The notes: a model not told the origin generated them from the letters alone. Positions 16,647 to 25,910 are shown, counted from the stretch's first letter. The stretch is DNA of 45,940 nucleotides from Lachnospiraceae bacterium UBA7179 (GCA_002491195.1 DKVL01000032.1:1098-47037); one strand, 5' to 3'. Numbers and translations are program-made.

Positions 16647-17996
16647 TTAAAATAATTCAACAACCTTCCACAAGTATGTTTCAACGGTAGACACTAACTC
16701 GTTAATTAGATTTTGGTGAAACGTACCATTAATTGCCGCATAACACAGCAAAAAGACATAATAACACTGATTGCTGCGAACCTTACGAACATACTCCTTC
16801 GTTGCCTGCACTACATTTTCATCCCGAATCCGGTTCAGCAGCCAGATGATGGCAAACTCATAGATAAATGCTCCATTCGTATATCTGCCATAATCATTCA
16901 GGACGATATAACACGGAACGATTGTCAGTCCTCCAAGTGGGAATATACCATATAGCCAATATAATTTCATTTTGTTTTCTTTGGCATATCTGACAACCAA
17001 TCTCCAATACTTGTAGATCTCATAGAAGAATGGTGCAAACAAAATGGCCATAGCCACCAAAAGCAATCCAAATTCGAAAATATAAAAATGCCAACTGGTT
17101 AGCACCAGTTTTACCCTGTAGAACAGTGACTTTGAGTTTGCTTCCTCATCTGGTATAGGTTCTTCCATAAATTCTTCGACAGTCTGCTCTGTTACATCTG
17201 TCTCTTCACTGATTGGCATATCCTTAAACAGCATTGATATTATAGTTCCTGCATGGCTATCAGCTACATCCTCTTCAGTTTTATCCACAAATTCCGCAGT
17301 CCGCTCTATGACATAATCAAGGTAAACGCCCGGTTTTACATGTGCGTAGAATTGCAAATATATAAACAGGGAACCCACACACAACAAGTTGACCAGCAGG
17401 AGAACAAGACGTTTTCTGTTAATTATCTTCCTTGATACCATGAGTGCCTGATATAGTAGAAATGCCAGTACCAGGTTCCAATAAGTAAAGACGTATCCTG
17501 GATAAATCAAAACACCTATACAACATACTACAACAGACAACCATACATGTCGATTCCTGGCAAGCAGATCAACAGCAAGCAATGAGCACATTTCAATCCA
17601 TATATCTGTCAGCGCAAAGTTACTGTAATTTGCTACCCATCCTGGTCCCATAAAGAAAGCAAGCGCCAACCCCTTAAAGAAAAATTCTGCGTCTGTACTC
17701 TTTTCATTTTCTAAAGCTTTATAAATAATATAAAAATATAATATGGTATAGAATGACACTGTAAATATTCCATAAATATATCTCATATATCCCCATGGAA
17801 TATGGAATACCGTTGATATCCCATCCAGAATCGTTCCCAGAAACGCTCTCTGTATAAAACCATATCTGTAAGAGAATGACAACATAATCTGATTCCATCC
17901 GCCAAACTTAAAAGGAAAATAACGAATCGCCTGTACGATCATCGTAGCAAAAATGACCAAATAGAACTTTTTATTTTGTTTCCAATTCTCTTTCAT
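16647..17996 (-). CDS. Polytopic membrane protein, possible GT-C-type glycosyltransferase
   Basis: A 449-residue protein with about ten to twelve hydrophobic segments, beginning after KENWKQNKKFYLVIF. A large polar stretch near residues 225-285 is acidic (EETDVTEQTVEEFMEEPIPD) and probably extracytoplasmic. No domain is recognised with certainty. The next gene upstream is a GtrB-like polyprenyl-phosphate glycosyltransferase, and in Gtr systems such a gene is paired with a large membrane transferase that moves the sugar from the lipid carrier to a polymer outside the cell. That pairing makes a GT-C role plausible but unproven. A polymer flippase or ligase is the main alternative. Confidence 0.6.
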   Translation of the reverse strand: MKENWKQNKKFYLVIFATMIVQAIRYFPFKFGGWNQIMLSFSYRYGFIQRAFLGTILDGISTVFHIPWGYMRYIYGIFTVSFYTILYFYIIYKALENEKSTDAEFFFKGLALAFFMGPGWVANYSNFALTDIWIEMCSLLAVDLLARNRHVWLSVVVCCIGVLIYPGYVFTYWNLVLAFLLYQALMVSRKIINRKRLVLLLVNLLCVGSLFIYLQFYAHVKPGVYLDYVIERTAEFVDKTEEDVADSHAGTIISMLFKDMPISEETDVTEQTVEEFMEEPIPDEEANSKSLFYRVKLVLTSWHFYIFEFGLLLVAMAILFAPFFYEIYKYWRLVVRYAKENKMKLYWLYGIFPLGGLTIVPCYIVLNDYGRYTNGAFIYEFAIIWLLNRIRDENVVQATKEYVRKVRSNQCYYVFLLCYAAINGTFHQNLINELVSTVETYLWKVVELF

Positions 17997-18028
17997 AAGT
18001 TTAACTCTTCCTCCCCTTTTTGAAAAGC

Positions 18029-18982
18029 CTACGTCTCATCAGTATCAAAATTAATTCTCTTCTCCTCTACAACAATCGGCCTATGGATGACTCGCGTATT
18101 AATATTCAAAATATACTCGCCCATGAATCCAATAAAGAACAACTGCATAGACCCCAGCAGGAAGATACCGATGATCATCGGCGCCTGACCTGCCTGAAAA
18201 CCATACCAGTTGCATAATTTCATAACGAAATAGACAACTGCCACTATGAGACTCAGACTTCCCATAATAAACCCAATCCAGGTTGCCAGTCTAAGCCCTA
18301 TCTTCGTGTAGGAAGTAAAGCTGAGCATTGCCGCATCATACAAACTGTAAAAATTATTATGTGTTTTGCCGGCTCTGCGCTGTGGCTGTTCATATTCGAT
18401 CTCTGTCATATTGAAGCCTGCACCGTACTCCGCCACAATTCCCCTGATAAAAGGAATCGAATCATCCAGCTGCTTTAATAAGGCAACAAATGTCTTATCA
18501 TATAGTCCAAATCCGGTAAAGTGCTCTATCATCTTTACACTGGACATATTTTTAATTGTTTTATAATACATGGTTCTTAAAAAATAGATGATCCCAGGCT
18601 CTTTGCTTGTGGTTTTGATACCACTGACGATGCGATGCCCTTCTTCCCACTTTTTTACAAATACTGGTATCAGTTCTACTGGATCCTGAAAGTCGCAGCA
18701 CAAAGGTATCGTACAATCTCCCGTTGTCTGACACATGCCGTAGAACGGAGAATTGAACTGTCCAAAATTTGTTACGTTAAAGATAGCTTTAATCTTCTTA
18801 TTTCCCGCGCAGATGGTCTCCAGCTTATCTCTGGTTCCATCTGTAGAGGCATTATCTATAAATAAGATCTCATAATCATATTGTGCTAATTGTGTTTCCA
18901 TAACATCCACAACCGCTTCACTGATCGGCTCTACATTCTCCACTTCGTTGTAGCACGGAATCATAATGCTAATTTTCTTCAT
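18029..18982 (-). CDS. GtrB-like family 2 glycosyltransferase
   Basis: A 317-residue polyprenyl-phosphate glycosyltransferase of the GtrB/DPM1-like group. The GT2 domain shows ISIMIPCYNEVENVEPI, FIDNASTDGT and LCCDFQDPVEL, where DFQDP is the DxD-like metal site. Two membrane segments lie at the C-terminus (about 232-255 and 267-290). Such enzymes load a sugar from a nucleotide donor onto undecaprenyl phosphate at the inner face of the membrane. Here the donor may be the CDP-sugar made by the five upstream genes, which is inference. GAGGAAGGGCA precedes the ATG. No GtrA-type flippase was found nearby. Confidence 0.85.
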   Translation of the reverse strand: MKKISIMIPCYNEVENVEPISEAVVDVMETQLAQYDYEILFIDNASTDGTRDKLETICAGNKKIKAIFNVTNFGQFNSPFYGMCQTTGDCTIPLCCDFQDPVELIPVFVKKWEEGHRIVSGIKTTSKEPGIIYFLRTMYYKTIKNMSSVKMIEHFTGFGLYDKTFVALLKQLDDSIPFIRGIVAEYGAGFNMTEIEYEQPQRRAGKTHNNFYSLYDAAMLSFTSYTKIGLRLATWIGFIMGSLSLIVAVVYFVMKLCNWYGFQAGQAPMIIGIFLLGSMQLFFIGFMGEYILNINTRVIHRPIVVEEKRINFDTDET

Positions 18983-19031
18983 TGCCCTTCCTCACCTTGT
19001 ATATCCAATAAATAACATATTGCGCCTTTCA

Positions 19032-20126
19032 TCACAGGTGTTCCAACCCATCTTTGAAACATGAATTTTCATAAAAACATTTTATCTGTCTTACCATGCA
19101 CGCATTGAGATCTCCGCCTGTCATATACGCTACTGTCCACTCCACAATTTTTTCCATAGCTGTTTCCACGTTCCATCCTGGTTTCCATCCGAAAGTGCTT
19201 TTTAATTTTGAACAATCCAGTTTCAGGAAATTTGCTTCATGTGGTCCCCCATCATACTGATTGATCCACTTTATGGAATCTCCTGTCGCTTTATTCCATT
19301 CATCACAAAACAGAGACACCAACTCCCCTGTAGTCCGGCAGTCGATATCATCTGGTCCCACATTATAACAACCTGAATACTTCTTGTCCTCATACTGTGC
19401 CTTCGCTATCATCAAATATACTGCAATGGGTTCCAGGACATGTTGATATGGCCTTGTGGAAAAAGGGTTTCTCACAACGATATCTTCTTTCTTCTCCACT
19501 GCCCTGATACAATCCGGGATGATTCTGTCTGCTGCAAAATCGCCCCCGCCAATGACATTGCCTGCCCTTACTGTAGTTACTGCCACAGCCATATCCTGAA
19601 AAAATGAATTGATATAACTACTCGTCACAAGCTCTGAGCATGATTTCGAGTTTGAATACGGATCGAACCCATTTAATCTCTCATTCTCGCGATATCCCCA
19701 TGCCCATTCTTTATTTAAATAAACCTTATCTGTCGTAACATTAACAACTGATTTCACAGACGGAGTTAAACGCACACATTCAAGAACATTTACTGTCCCC
19801 ATCACATTGGTCTCATAAGTGTATACCGGATTTTTGTATGACTCGCGTACAATTGGCTGCGCTGCCATATGGATCACAATCTCTGGCTGGACACGCCGAA
19901 ACACTTCTTTCAGGAACCCTAAGTCGCGCACATCCCCTTCGATCGAATTCATTCGGTCAGATAGATAACACAAGTTAAAAAGTGATGGTTCTGTTGGTGG
20001 TTTTAACGCATATCCAGTTACTTGTGCTCCCATTTTTAACAAGGTCTCACACATCCATGTTCCCTTGAACCCGGTATGCCCCGTAATAAGAACATTCTTA
20101 TCCTTATAAAATGTCATATCCCGCAT
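19032..20126 (-). CDS. rfbG: CDP-glucose 4,6-dehydratase
   Basis: About 364 residues, matching RfbG, which converts CDP-D-glucose to CDP-4-keto-6-deoxyglucose in the 3,6-dideoxyhexose pathway. Visible motifs are VLITGHTGFKGTW (NAD loop), MAAQPIVRESY, TTDKVY and YSNSKSCSELV with the catalytic YxxxK. I choose ATG 20126 because AGGAG lies 7 bases upstream; the longer frame to 20210 would sit inside the SDR gene. It overlaps the SDR gene by 23 bp. In the operon it follows the enzymes acting after it in the pathway, so gene order is not reaction order. Confidence 0.93.
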   Translation of the reverse strand: MRDMTFYKDKNVLITGHTGFKGTWMCETLLKMGAQVTGYALKPPTEPSLFNLCYLSDRMNSIEGDVRDLGFLKEVFRRVQPEIVIHMAAQPIVRESYKNPVYTYETNVMGTVNVLECVRLTPSVKSVVNVTTDKVYLNKEWAWGYRENERLNGFDPYSNSKSCSELVTSSYINSFFQDMAVAVTTVRAGNVIGGGDFAADRIIPDCIRAVEKKEDIVVRNPFSTRPYQHVLEPIAVYLMIAKAQYEDKKYSGCYNVGPDDIDCRTTGELVSLFCDEWNKATGDSIKWINQYDGGPHEANFLKLDCSKLKSTFGWKPGWNVETAMEKIVEWTVAYMTGGDLNACMVRQIKCFYENSCFKDGLEHL

Positions 20127-21063
20127 CTTGGTTCTCCTTACATGTCTTATACCATTCGACAGTCTCCTGAATCCCCTGATCAAATGTATACTCCGGTACT
20201 CCGCCAACATCCATGATCAGTGGTTCTATATCTGCACACAGATACATCACCTGTTTCGGTGAATAAGCAATATCTCCAAATCCTATTTCCGCATCGGGAT
20301 TGACGATCTCTTTCATTACCTCGATATACTCCCTAAGCGGCCGCGCCACTCCACTCCCAAGGCAATACGTTTTTCCGTCCACCCCGTTTGCTCCCAACAG
20401 ATACATCATTTTGGCAGCATCTTTTGCATACAAATAATCCCAGATCTGTTCACCCTTTGTGCAGGATGCCCTCTCTTTGTTGAGCATTTTCCGAATCAGA
20501 CTCATGATCATTGTCTTGCTGCCATCGTATGGTCCATACACGCTCAGAATGCGTGTCCAAATATGTCTGATACCTTTCTGCCTGCACAAAACCCTTGTCA
20601 TCTGTCCTGCGCAGAGCTTGGCCATTCCATACCCATTTTCAGGAAAGGCTGCGATCTGACCGTTTAACTTTCCCTCATATCTGCCATATTCAGCCTGCGA
20701 TCCCGCCCCTATAAACACTCCGCACCCAAGCTCTGAAGCCGCATCGACTGCTTCCAAAGCGTATCTGACATTTCTATTTTGCAGGTACATATCATTTCTA
20801 CTGTCACCAAATGTACCATCCCAGGCAAAATGATAAAAAGCATCAATAGGACAATTGACAACTTTTGCAACTTTCTGTGGAAGATCCTTTATTTCTGAAA
20901 GATCGCATTCGACTTTTATTACATTGTCTGATTCTTTGATCTGATCTTTTCTATTGGAACACTTCCTTACTACTGCAATGACCTGTACATTTCTTCTGCT
21001 CAGATATTCAATGAGTGCCATTCCAATAGCGCCTGTGGGTCCCGTTATAATCACCCGATTCAT
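20104..21063 (-). CDS. NAD(P)-dependent epimerase/dehydratase (SDR), probable CDP-sugar reductase
   Basis: About 319 residues of the extended SDR family, with VIITGPTGAIGMALIEYL (cofactor loop), FIGAGSQAEYG and NGYGMAKLCAGQ with YxxxK. ATG 21063 overlaps the previous stop as ATGA and has GGAGCAGGAAG upstream; the longer frame lies inside the neighbouring gene. In 3,6-dideoxyhexose clusters this position is held by a 4-ketoreductase such as abequose or paratose synthase, and in the yersiniose pathway by YerF, which reduces the added two-carbon branch. Next to a YerE-like gene the latter is attractive, but the sequence alone does not decide. Confidence 0.82.
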   Translation of the reverse strand: MNRVIITGPTGAIGMALIEYLSRRNVQVIAVVRKCSNRKDQIKESDNVIKVECDLSEIKDLPQKVAKVVNCPIDAFYHFAWDGTFGDSRNDMYLQNRNVRYALEAVDAASELGCGVFIGAGSQAEYGRYEGKLNGQIAAFPENGYGMAKLCAGQMTRVLCRQKGIRHIWTRILSVYGPYDGSKTMIMSLIRKMLNKERASCTKGEQIWDYLYAKDAAKMMYLLGANGVDGKTYCLGSGVARPLREYIEVMKEIVNPDAEIGFGDIAYSPKQVMYLCADIEPLIMDVGGVPEYTFDQGIQETVEWYKTCKENQDAGYDIL

Positions 21064-22916
21064 TGATCTTCCTGCTCCTGTTCCGGAATGAGTGGTATAA
21101 ACATGTTGCTTTTCAATTCTTCTCTTGTCAGAAATGGCGCCAGATCCTCCAGCGGCGGACTGATCAGTGTCCCATCCGCCAGACGCTTTGTGCTGCTCTT
21201 TGGTTCCCACACCTGTTCTGTACTGGTAAAGATTTCACAAAAAACATATCCCTGCATCGTAAGTACTTCGTCCACCACCTGTTTCATTTCCTCATTGGAG
21301 TGCGCTTCAAAATAAGGGTATCCAAAAGCTTCTGCGATCTTCCTGTATTCCGGAAATGACAGGTCGCCGGATTCTGGTCCGATTCCCACCTTACAATGCT
21401 CCGAAAACAAATTATTCTGTGTAATTCGTAGGGAATGATATCCTTGATTGTTAATGAGGAAGATCTTAATCGGAAGCCTGTTCGTAACAATCGTTTGTAG
21501 TTCCTGCAGGTTCATCATAATCGATCCGTCCCCCTCAAGGCAGATAGTTTCCCTTCTTCCTCCTGCCATACACAAACCAATTGCAGCAGGCAGACCATAC
21601 CCCATACTTGCGATTGCACTATGAATAATAAAGCGGGTTCCTTTTTTGATACAGTAGTCCTGATGACCTACCACGCAGCACGCACCATTGGAGACAGCCG
21701 TCAGACTTCCTTCTGGCAATTGTTCACTCATATACCTGATAAATGCAAATACATTTGCAAATCCGTCATTCTCATCCCAATGACGCTGCAATGTAACCGG
21801 ATACTTCTTTTTCCAGTTCTGGCATGTGTCAAGCCACGCTTTCCCTTTAAAAAGAACTGTATCCCCGGAAAGCGTTTCATTCATTTTTTCCAAAAAGTCT
21901 TTTGCATCAGCCCACACCGGCAGATCTACATGAATTGTCGGCTTTCTCATCTCCGCTCTGTCAATATCAACCATAATGACTTTTGCAGCCCTCGCCCATG
22001 TATCAAAATCATAACCTGTCTGGCGAATCGAAATACGCGTGCCGATCGCAAGTACCAAATCTGCATTCTGCACTGCAAAGTTACCCGGACGATTCCCCAT
22101 ATTGCCGCCTCTTCCCACATATAACGGATGGTTGTCTTCTATTACATCCACCGAATTCCAATATGTGACAATCGGAACATTTAGTTTCTCTATTACCTGC
22201 CGGAATACCTCGTAACCTCCTGATAGTCTGATACCGCCGCCTGCATAGATCACAGGTCTCTCTGCTGTCTGCAATTCCTGTATCACAGTTTCAACAATTT
22301 CCTTCGATACTGGTGGTGGCAGCAGTTTGGCATCTTCTGCAGGATCATAACCTTTTAAATCATCTGTTTCTATAGATTCCCCCTGGTAATTAACAGGAAT
22401 GTCGATCCATACTGGTCCCGGCCGGCCTGTATTTGCAAGATGCCACGCCTTCTCCAATGCATATCGGATCTGCATTGGATCCTCAATCATCACCGCATAC
22501 TTTGTCATAGGTTCTACAGATCTGACAATATCATATTCCTGATCTCCTACTGCCCTCAAAGGCAGTCCGTCTGTAAACTGCATCGCATACCGTGCTGTTG
22601 TAGTATACTTAACCTGTCCCGAAATAACAAGCATAGGAATGGAATCCAGCCATCCCCCAACTACGCCAGTAATTGCATTCGTTCCTCCCGGACCTGTCGT
22701 CACACAGACTGCAGCTATTCTGTTTTCCAGGCGGGCATACGCCTCTGCCGCCATCGCACAGGCCTGTTCATGATGATTATAAATTACATTCAAACCGCTG
22801 TGATGACCGATCGCATCGTTTAAATGCATTGCTCCTCCGCCTACCACTGAGAATACATCTGTCACACCTTTACAAACGATAAAATCCGCTACATAATCTG
22901 CTAATCGCTGGCGCAT
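21060..22916 (-). CDS. Thiamine-diphosphate enzyme, YerE-like (acetolactate synthase family)
   Basis: A 618-residue ThDP enzyme with the three domains of the acetolactate synthase family. The conserved Glu is at residue 50 (YNHHEQACAMAAEAYAR), the ThDP site is GDGSIMMNL ending in NNQGY, and the FAD-domain area spans about 190-330. Biosynthetic acetolactate synthase usually sits with ilvN or ilvC; here it sits with rfbF, rfbH and rfbG. In Yersinia, YerE uses pyruvate to attach a two-carbon branch to C-4 of CDP-3,6-dideoxy-4-ketoglucose, so a branched dideoxysugar is the likely product (inference from context). ATG 22916 is chosen for GAGGAG 8 bases upstream. Confidence 0.85.
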   Translation of the reverse strand: MRQRLADYVADFIVCKGVTDVFSVVGGGAMHLNDAIGHHSGLNVIYNHHEQACAMAAEAYARLENRIAAVCVTTGPGGTNAITGVVGGWLDSIPMLVISGQVKYTTTARYAMQFTDGLPLRAVGDQEYDIVRSVEPMTKYAVMIEDPMQIRYALEKAWHLANTGRPGPVWIDIPVNYQGESIETDDLKGYDPAEDAKLLPPPVSKEIVETVIQELQTAERPVIYAGGGIRLSGGYEVFRQVIEKLNVPIVTYWNSVDVIEDNHPLYVGRGGNMGNRPGNFAVQNADLVLAIGTRISIRQTGYDFDTWARAAKVIMVDIDRAEMRKPTIHVDLPVWADAKDFLEKMNETLSGDTVLFKGKAWLDTCQNWKKKYPVTLQRHWDENDGFANVFAFIRYMSEQLPEGSLTAVSNGACCVVGHQDYCIKKGTRFIIHSAIASMGYGLPAAIGLCMAGGRRETICLEGDGSIMMNLQELQTIVTNRLPIKIFLINNQGYHSLRITQNNLFSEHCKVGIGPESGDLSFPEYRKIAEAFGYPYFEAHSNEEMKQVVDEVLTMQGYVFCEIFTSTEQVWEPKSSTKRLADGTLISPPLEDLAPFLTREELKSNMFIPLIPEQEQEDQ

Positions 22917-22932
22917 GCTTTTCACTCCTCGT

Positions 22933-24279
22933 TCACCCATTAAAATCCAGGGATTCTTTTATAATCTGTACCATATACGCTATCATGTCATCCGTCATTC
23001 CCGGGTAGACACCTACCCAAAAAGTATCGCGCATGATTCGATCCGTGTTGTCAAGAGAACCTGCTATACGATACCCTTTCCCTGCAGCGCGCATCTGATC
23101 AAAGCAAGGATGCTTTGTCAAATTGCCCGCAAACAGCATACGCGTCTGTATTCCGTGCTGTTCAATATAAGAAACAACCTTGTTTCGGTCAATCCCCTCC
23201 TTACAGGTAAGCATAAACCCAAACCAACTGGGATTAGAATCCTTACAAGCCTCTGGCAGGATCAATCTGTCCCTGCACTGTGCAAGACCTTCTTTCAAAC
23301 GATTAAAATGATCACGTCTCCGCTCCACAAAGCCAGGGAATTTTTTAATCTGGGCACAGCCGATTGCAGCCTGCATATCTGTTGCTTTCAAGTTATATCC
23401 AAAATGGGAATAGACATATTTGTGATCATATCCTAATGGCAGTTCACCGTACTGCCTGTCAAACCGATGACCACACAGGTTATCCATTCCGGAAGGACAC
23501 ACGCAGTCCCGCCCCCAGTCCCGGAATGAGCGGATAATCCTGTGCAGCAATGGATTATTCGTATAAACTGCTCCGCCCTCACCCATTGTCATATGATGAG
23601 GGGGATAAAACGAGGAAGTTCCTATATCACCGATCGTTCCTGTGAACCGCTCTTCTCCGTTTAATGTATATGTTGTCCCAAGAGCATCACAGTTATCCTC
23701 AATCAGCCACAGATTGTGTCTGTCACAGAACTCTCTGACAGCCTTCAGGTCAAACGGATTCCCTAATGTATGCGCTGCCATCACAACCTTGGTTTTACCA
23801 GACAGCGCCATCTCAAGCTGCGATATATCCATATTGTACTGTGGTATCGTAACATCAATAAACACAGGTATTACGCCATACTGGATCGCAGGAGTGACTG
23901 TTGTCGGAAACCCCGCTGCCACCGTGATCATCTCATCTCCCGGCCTTACCTGACGCTCTCCCAATAACGGCGAAGTGAGCGCCATAAATGCATTTAAATT
24001 GGCAGATGATCCAGAATTGACTAAGGAACAGAATCTTACTCCTAAATAATTAGCAAACTCCCGCTCAAACTCTTCCGTATATCTGCCTGACGTCAGCCAG
24101 AACTCCAATGCAGAATCCACAAGGTTACACATTTCCTCATGATCATATACCCGGGAAGCATATGCAATACGGTCTCCTGGCTCAAAATCCTTCTTCTGGT
24201 TGTGAAATGTATCACAGTACTCTGCTACCATGGACAAGATCTCTTCCCTTGCCTGCTTTTCCGTTTTGTTATCAAACAT
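22933..24279 (-). CDS. rfbH: CDP-4-dehydro-6-deoxyglucose 3-dehydrase (E1)
   Basis: About 448 residues, an RfbH/E1-type enzyme of the aminotransferase fold that removes the 3-hydroxyl of CDP-4-keto-6-deoxyglucose using PMP and an iron-sulfur cluster. The usual PLP lysine is replaced by His in SSFYPPHHMTMGEGG (228-229), the hallmark of this dehydrase. Four Cys fit the [2Fe-2S] pattern: C197, then C259, C261 and C269 (CxC, then seven residues, then C). ATG 24279 has AAAGGAG upstream. No E3 reductase gene is present in the operon, so an external ferredoxin- or flavodoxin-type reductase would have to supply electrons. Confidence 0.94.
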   Translation of the reverse strand: MFDNKTEKQAREEILSMVAEYCDTFHNQKKDFEPGDRIAYASRVYDHEEMCNLVDSALEFWLTSGRYTEEFEREFANYLGVRFCSLVNSGSSANLNAFMALTSPLLGERQVRPGDEMITVAAGFPTTVTPAIQYGVIPVFIDVTIPQYNMDISQLEMALSGKTKVVMAAHTLGNPFDLKAVREFCDRHNLWLIEDNCDALGTTYTLNGEERFTGTIGDIGTSSFYPPHHMTMGEGGAVYTNNPLLHRIIRSFRDWGRDCVCPSGMDNLCGHRFDRQYGELPLGYDHKYVYSHFGYNLKATDMQAAIGCAQIKKFPGFVERRRDHFNRLKEGLAQCRDRLILPEACKDSNPSWFGFMLTCKEGIDRNKVVSYIEQHGIQTRMLFAGNLTKHPCFDQMRAAGKGYRIAGSLDNTDRIMRDTFWVGVYPGMTDDMIAYMVQIIKESLDFNG

Positions 24280-24305
24280 CAGTCTTCTCCTTTTCTTTTT
24301 TCCGT

Positions 24306-25088
24306 TTAATCCGCCCATTTTTTCCATGGGGCCTTGCCCATTTTCAATAGTTTTTCGAGTGTTTCCTTCTCCCTCGCATTATCCATACACTGCCAAAACC
24401 CTCTGTGCATATAGGACATCAGCTCTCCCCTTTCGGCCAGTTTTTGCATGGGTTCCTTCTCAAACACAGTCTGATCTCCTTCAATATAGTCAAAAATTTC
24501 AGGCTGTAAAACCATATACCCTGCATTGATCGGAGAACTATCCACCCTGCTCTTTTCCCGAAAGGATTTCACTGCGTTATCTCCTCCAATATCCAAAATT
24601 CCTTTCTGCTGCTCCTGCAATACAGCGGTCAGGGTTGCAATTTTTCCGTGAGATTTATGAAATGCTGCCAGTTTATGAATATTTACGTCGCACACACCAT
24701 CACCATATGTTAACATGAACGGTTCGTTTCCAACGTACTTCTGAATTCGTTTTACACGCCCGCCAGTCATGGTGTTTAATCCTGTGTCCACGACTGTTAC
24801 TTTCCACGGCTCCATATTTGTTTCATGGATCGTCATATTACTGCTTCCATTTGTGTAGTCAAATGTGACATCACTGCTATAGATGAAATAATCGGCAAAC
24901 CATTCTTTGATCATATGCTGCTTGTATCCCGCGCAGATAATAAAATCGTTAAAACCATAAAATGAGTATTCTTTCATAATATGCCAGATAATAGGTTTTT
25001 CGCCAATCTCAATCATTGGCTTTGGCTTAAATTGGGATTCCTCTGATATCCTTGTGCCAAATCCGCCAGCTAATATTACTACTTTCAT
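24306..25088 (-). CDS. rfbF: Glucose-1-phosphate cytidylyltransferase
   Basis: About 260 residues, matching RfbF, which makes CDP-glucose from CTP and glucose 1-phosphate, the first step of the dideoxyhexose pathway. Motifs are VVILAGGFGTRISEE, KPMIEIGEKPIIWHIM and LTYGDGVCDV, with MHRGFWQCMDN near the end. ATG 25088 is chosen because AGGAG lies 8 bases upstream; the upstream MTTATETRT extension lacks one. It is the first gene of the leftward glycan operon, with a good promoter at 25140-25168. Confidence 0.94.
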   Translation of the reverse strand: MKVVILAGGFGTRISEESQFKPKPMIEIGEKPIIWHIMKEYSFYGFNDFIICAGYKQHMIKEWFADYFIYSSDVTFDYTNGSSNMTIHETNMEPWKVTVVDTGLNTMTGGRVKRIQKYVGNEPFMLTYGDGVCDVNIHKLAAFHKSHGKIATLTAVLQEQQKGILDIGGDNAVKSFREKSRVDSSPINAGYMVLQPEIFDYIEGDQTVFEKEPMQKLAERGELMSYMHRGFWQCMDNAREKETLEKLLKMGKAPWKKWAD

Positions 25089-25139
25089 GTTCAACTCTCC
25101 TGGTTTCGTTCTTGTTTCGGTTGCCGTTGTCATATTGAT

Positions 25140-25168
25140 AGTATAACACTCCTGTTTCTTAAACTCAA
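25140..25168 (-). promoter_or_regulatory. Promoter of the rfb glycan operon
   Basis: On the minus strand TTGAGT (25168-25163) and TATACT (25145-25140) are 17 bases apart, giving a leader of about 45 bases before the rfbF ATG at 25088. All genes down to 11542 read leftwards with short gaps or overlaps. Confidence 0.65.
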
Positions 25169-25210
25169 TCCATAAATATAGTGCTGAAGGGAATGGCCTG
25201 TTTGAATCCG

Positions 25211-25753
25211 TCAGTAATCGAAGATCTCCTTCAGTCCGATTGTGACCAACGGCATGGCGCGCAGCGACATGACCTGATCCGCATTGTAATGTTCATCTTT
25301 TTCATCCTCTTCCAGAATATAAAATTCTTTTAACTGATACCTGCCCTCTTCAAGATAATATATTTCCACAGCGCGTTCTTTCGGCAGCACAATCCAATAT
25401 TCATCCACGCCCAGCTTCGCGTATTTCTCCAGCTTTATGGTCCTGTCGCGAAGCGCCGTTCCCGGACTTAATGTCTCCGCTATGAAACGCGGAACACCTT
25501 TATACTTGTCATTCTTGATTCTCTGCCTGTCACAGATTAACATAACATCCGGTATCAGATACTCGTCATCAGACAGGTATAAGTCAAGATTTTCCATTGA
25601 GACAACGCATACGCTGTTTTTGATCTGCCGCTTTATGGCATGATATATATTTCCGTTGATCTGGCTGTGCATAAATCCTGCAGATGGCGACATATTATAA
25701 ATAACACCATCGATTTTCTCTGTTTTGACAGGTTCCTGATCCATTAATGGCAT
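25211..25753 (-). CDS. Uma2-family (DUF820) endonuclease-like protein
   Basis: A 180-residue protein of the Uma2 family, which has a PD-(D/E)XK nuclease fold. Visible core motifs are DGVIYNMSPSAGFMHSQI, LIPDVMLICDRQ, FIAETLSPGT and KLEKYAKLGVDEYWIVLP. The family is abundant in cyanobacteria, and its physiological role is unclear. Its ATG at 25753 has GAAAGGACG upstream. It sits between the metal exporter and the glycan operon and seems independent of both. It may be a decayed-transposon or defence-related gene, but there is no evidence for either here. Confidence 0.8.
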   Translation of the reverse strand: MPLMDQEPVKTEKIDGVIYNMSPSAGFMHSQINGNIYHAIKRQIKNSVCVVSMENLDLYLSDDEYLIPDVMLICDRQRIKNDKYKGVPRFIAETLSPGTALRDRTIKLEKYAKLGVDEYWIVLPKERAVEIYYLEEGRYQLKEFYILEEDEKDEHYNADQVMSLRAMPLVTIGLKEIFDY

Positions 25754-25883
25754 AATTCCACGTCCTTTCTATCTCGATAACCCATCGATAAACGGTTCAA
25801 ATCTCTTCCCAATCCCGCTGAAACTGTGATGAGTGCTGATATGTTTGTTCTCTCTTACTACTATATACCATTTTGTCAGAAAT

Positions 25884-25905
25884 AGCCAGACAAATTTGTC
25901 TGGCT
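25884..25905 (-). terminator. Terminator of the cation exporter gene
   Basis: AGCCAGACAAA and TTTGTCTGGCT form a perfect 11-bp inverted repeat 6 bases beyond the stop at 25911. Leftwards it is followed by ATTTCTG, so the T tract is weak. Confidence 0.55.
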
Positions 25906-25910
25906 CTCTT

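Noticed and set aside
21060..22916. Annotation as biosynthetic acetolactate synthase (ilvB)
   Set aside because: No ilvN, ilvC or other branched-chain amino acid gene is near; the operon is a CDP-sugar pathway.
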